Below are positions 6,531-7,257 of a stretch of DNA of 7,257 nucleotides, one piece after another. Below the pieces are notes generated by a model. The model made no database searches. It had not been told where the DNA came from and saw nothing but the letters and a program-made list of their open reading frames with translations. Numbering within the stretch: position 1 is the stretch's first letter; each line of letters starts with the position of its first letter. This DNA comes from Flavobacteriales bacterium (GTDB lineage: Bacteria > Bacteroidota > Bacteroidia > Flavobacteriales_D > Crocinitomicaceae), in assembly GCA_009926905.1 (NCBI GenBank), contig RFNX01000321.1, positions 1 through 7,257 of the forward strand, read 5' to 3'. The translations under genes and the position numbers were made by a program.

Positions 6531-7257
6531 TTAGTCTTTCTTTTGCATGTGCTCGTCTTCTTCTGGATCTGGAGGGAATAATTTCGGAGCGTCTTTCTTA
6601 TTTTGTAAGTGATCCAACATGTCCTCTATTTGAGAAATGGATACACGTTTCGCAATGATTTTTTTGTCTTTGTCCAAAATGTAAACGATTGGAGTTGAGA
6701 AAATATCATAAGTGGTTTGGTAGTTCAAAGATTCCAAAGTCGTTGGTTTTCCTTTTTCACCCGGGTACAAAGGCACCAATTTTTCTGGTTCTTTTTTCGC
6801 TAATTCATATAATTTATCAGTTACTGCAACATTGATGAAAGACAAATCATTTTCACGAATGAATTTTTTCCAACCCTCAAAGTCTTTTCCAATTGCTTTC
6901 CCAATTGCATAAACTTCAACGTTTCTAGCTTTCAATTTCTCTTTGTAAAGTCGAGCTAATTTTGGAGTTGTTTTTTTACAGTGACCACATTCTGGATCCC
7001 AAAAATATAAGATCGTATATTCAGATTTTAAACTGTAAAAATCAATCCATTTTGTATCAGATGTATCTTTTAAAATTAAATTCGGAGGACGAACGCCCAT
7101 GACCAAATTCAATTTATTTTTTAAGTTGTCGCACAACTCTCCAAATTTATCCTCTGCTACCCAAGTTGCAGGGTACTTCCCTTCTGGTGTTTTGGTACAA
7201 TAGTAACGGTCAAGCATGTAAAGGTATACTTTGTCCATACCCATGATTTCACTTTTT
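6531..7257 (-). CDS. Thioredoxin-fold thiol-disulfide oxidoreductase (TlpA/AhpC-TSA type), N-terminus cut by window edge
   Basis: The frame stays open to the end of the window (four codons, K-S-E-I, precede the first in-window methionine at 7244-7242), so the true start lies upstream. Counting from that methionine, 237 residues are visible. Residues 1-47 (DKVYLYMLDRYYC onward) look like the end of the helical N-terminal domain of large Bacteroidota thioredoxin-like proteins of the DUF5106/DUF4369 kind, which usually total 450-480 residues and are exported. The thioredoxin domain covers about 50-215: LYFWDPECGHCKKTTP at 79-94 holds the redox pair C86-G-H-C89, and the cis-proline is T184-P185 in STPIVYILDKD. 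About 30 extra residues (roughly 145-178) stand before the cis-proline strand. The tail from 217 on is rich in P, E, D and K. Envelope disulfide reduction or isomerisation is the likely role; the partner is unknown. The gene ends 9 bases before nrnA. Confidence 0.85.
   Translation of the reverse strand, partial: KSEIMGMDKVYLYMLDRYYCTKTPEGKYPATWVAEDKFGELCDNLKNKLNLVMGVRPPNLILKDTSDTKWIDFYSLKSEYTILYFWDPECGHCKKTTPKLARLYKEKLKARNVEVYAIGKAIGKDFEGWKKFIRENDLSFINVAVTDKLYELAKKEPEKLVPLYPGEKGKPTTLESLNYQTTYDIFSTPIVYILDKDKKIIAKRVSISQIEDMLDHLQNKKDAPKLFPPDPEEDEHMQKKD

Noticed and set aside
6526..6533. TAATTTTG on the minus strand, a -7-like octamer just before the nrnA start
   Set aside because: It overlaps the stop codon of the upstream gene, lies four bases from the ATG and has no -33 box at the right distance, so chance is the simpler explanation.
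1..7257. Search for a mobile element, defence system, CRISPR array, tRNA/rRNA or riboswitch
   Set aside because: No transposase or integrase motifs, direct repeat arrays or terminal inverted repeats, nor recognisable structured RNA, were seen. The whole window is filled by co-directional chromosomal genes of even AT-rich character.

Overview
The window is a stretch of AT-rich chromosome from a member of the Bacteroidota, most likely order Flavobacteriales. Evidence for this is the set of lineage-typical proteins (a DUF4835/PorD-type protein next to CoaBC, a Bacteroidota-style short omega subunit, a BamD lipoprotein, a GldI-like FKBP lipoprotein). Start codons are preceded mostly by A-rich sequence rather than a Shine-Dalgarno motif. 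The placement comes from recognising families by eye, not from a database search. I see no mobile element, CRISPR array, tRNA, rRNA or foreign-looking island.

All nine genes lie on the minus strand, so the reading order runs from high to low coordinates. (1) 7257-6531: C-terminal part of a secreted-type thioredoxin-fold oxidoreductase, cut by the window edge. (2) 6521-5529: NrnA-like DHH/DHHA1 phosphoesterase. (3) 5532-5008: GldI-like FKBP lipoprotein. (4) 5011-4118: tandem-FKBP lipoprotein. (5) 4081-3071: secreted M23 peptidase with a C-terminal LysM, starting at GTG. (6) 3069-2266: BamD. (7) 2254-1931: RNA polymerase omega. (8) 1931-738: CoaBC. (9) 741-1: DUF4835/PorD-type protein, cut by the other window edge. 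The eight junctions measure +9, -4, -4, +36, +1, +11, -1 and -4 bases, so the region looks like one tightly packed operon with translational coupling. The only gap large enough for an internal promoter is the 36 bases before the M23 gene, and it holds a match to the Bacteroidota -7 element. No stretch over 300 bases lacks a gene.

Functionally, six of the nine products are predicted to be exported. They fit periplasm and outer-membrane biogenesis: disulfide handling, prolyl isomerisation and chaperoning, peptidoglycan cleavage, beta-barrel assembly, and type IX secretion or gliding. Three housekeeping enzymes (nanoRNA/pAp turnover, transcription, coenzyme A synthesis) are interleaved. I do not see a new defence or mobile system. 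The points most worth a second look are the substituted decarboxylase residues in CoaBC, the degenerate active sites in the two FKBP lipoproteins, the insertion in the thioredoxin-fold protein, and the joining of two gene groups through the M23 gene.
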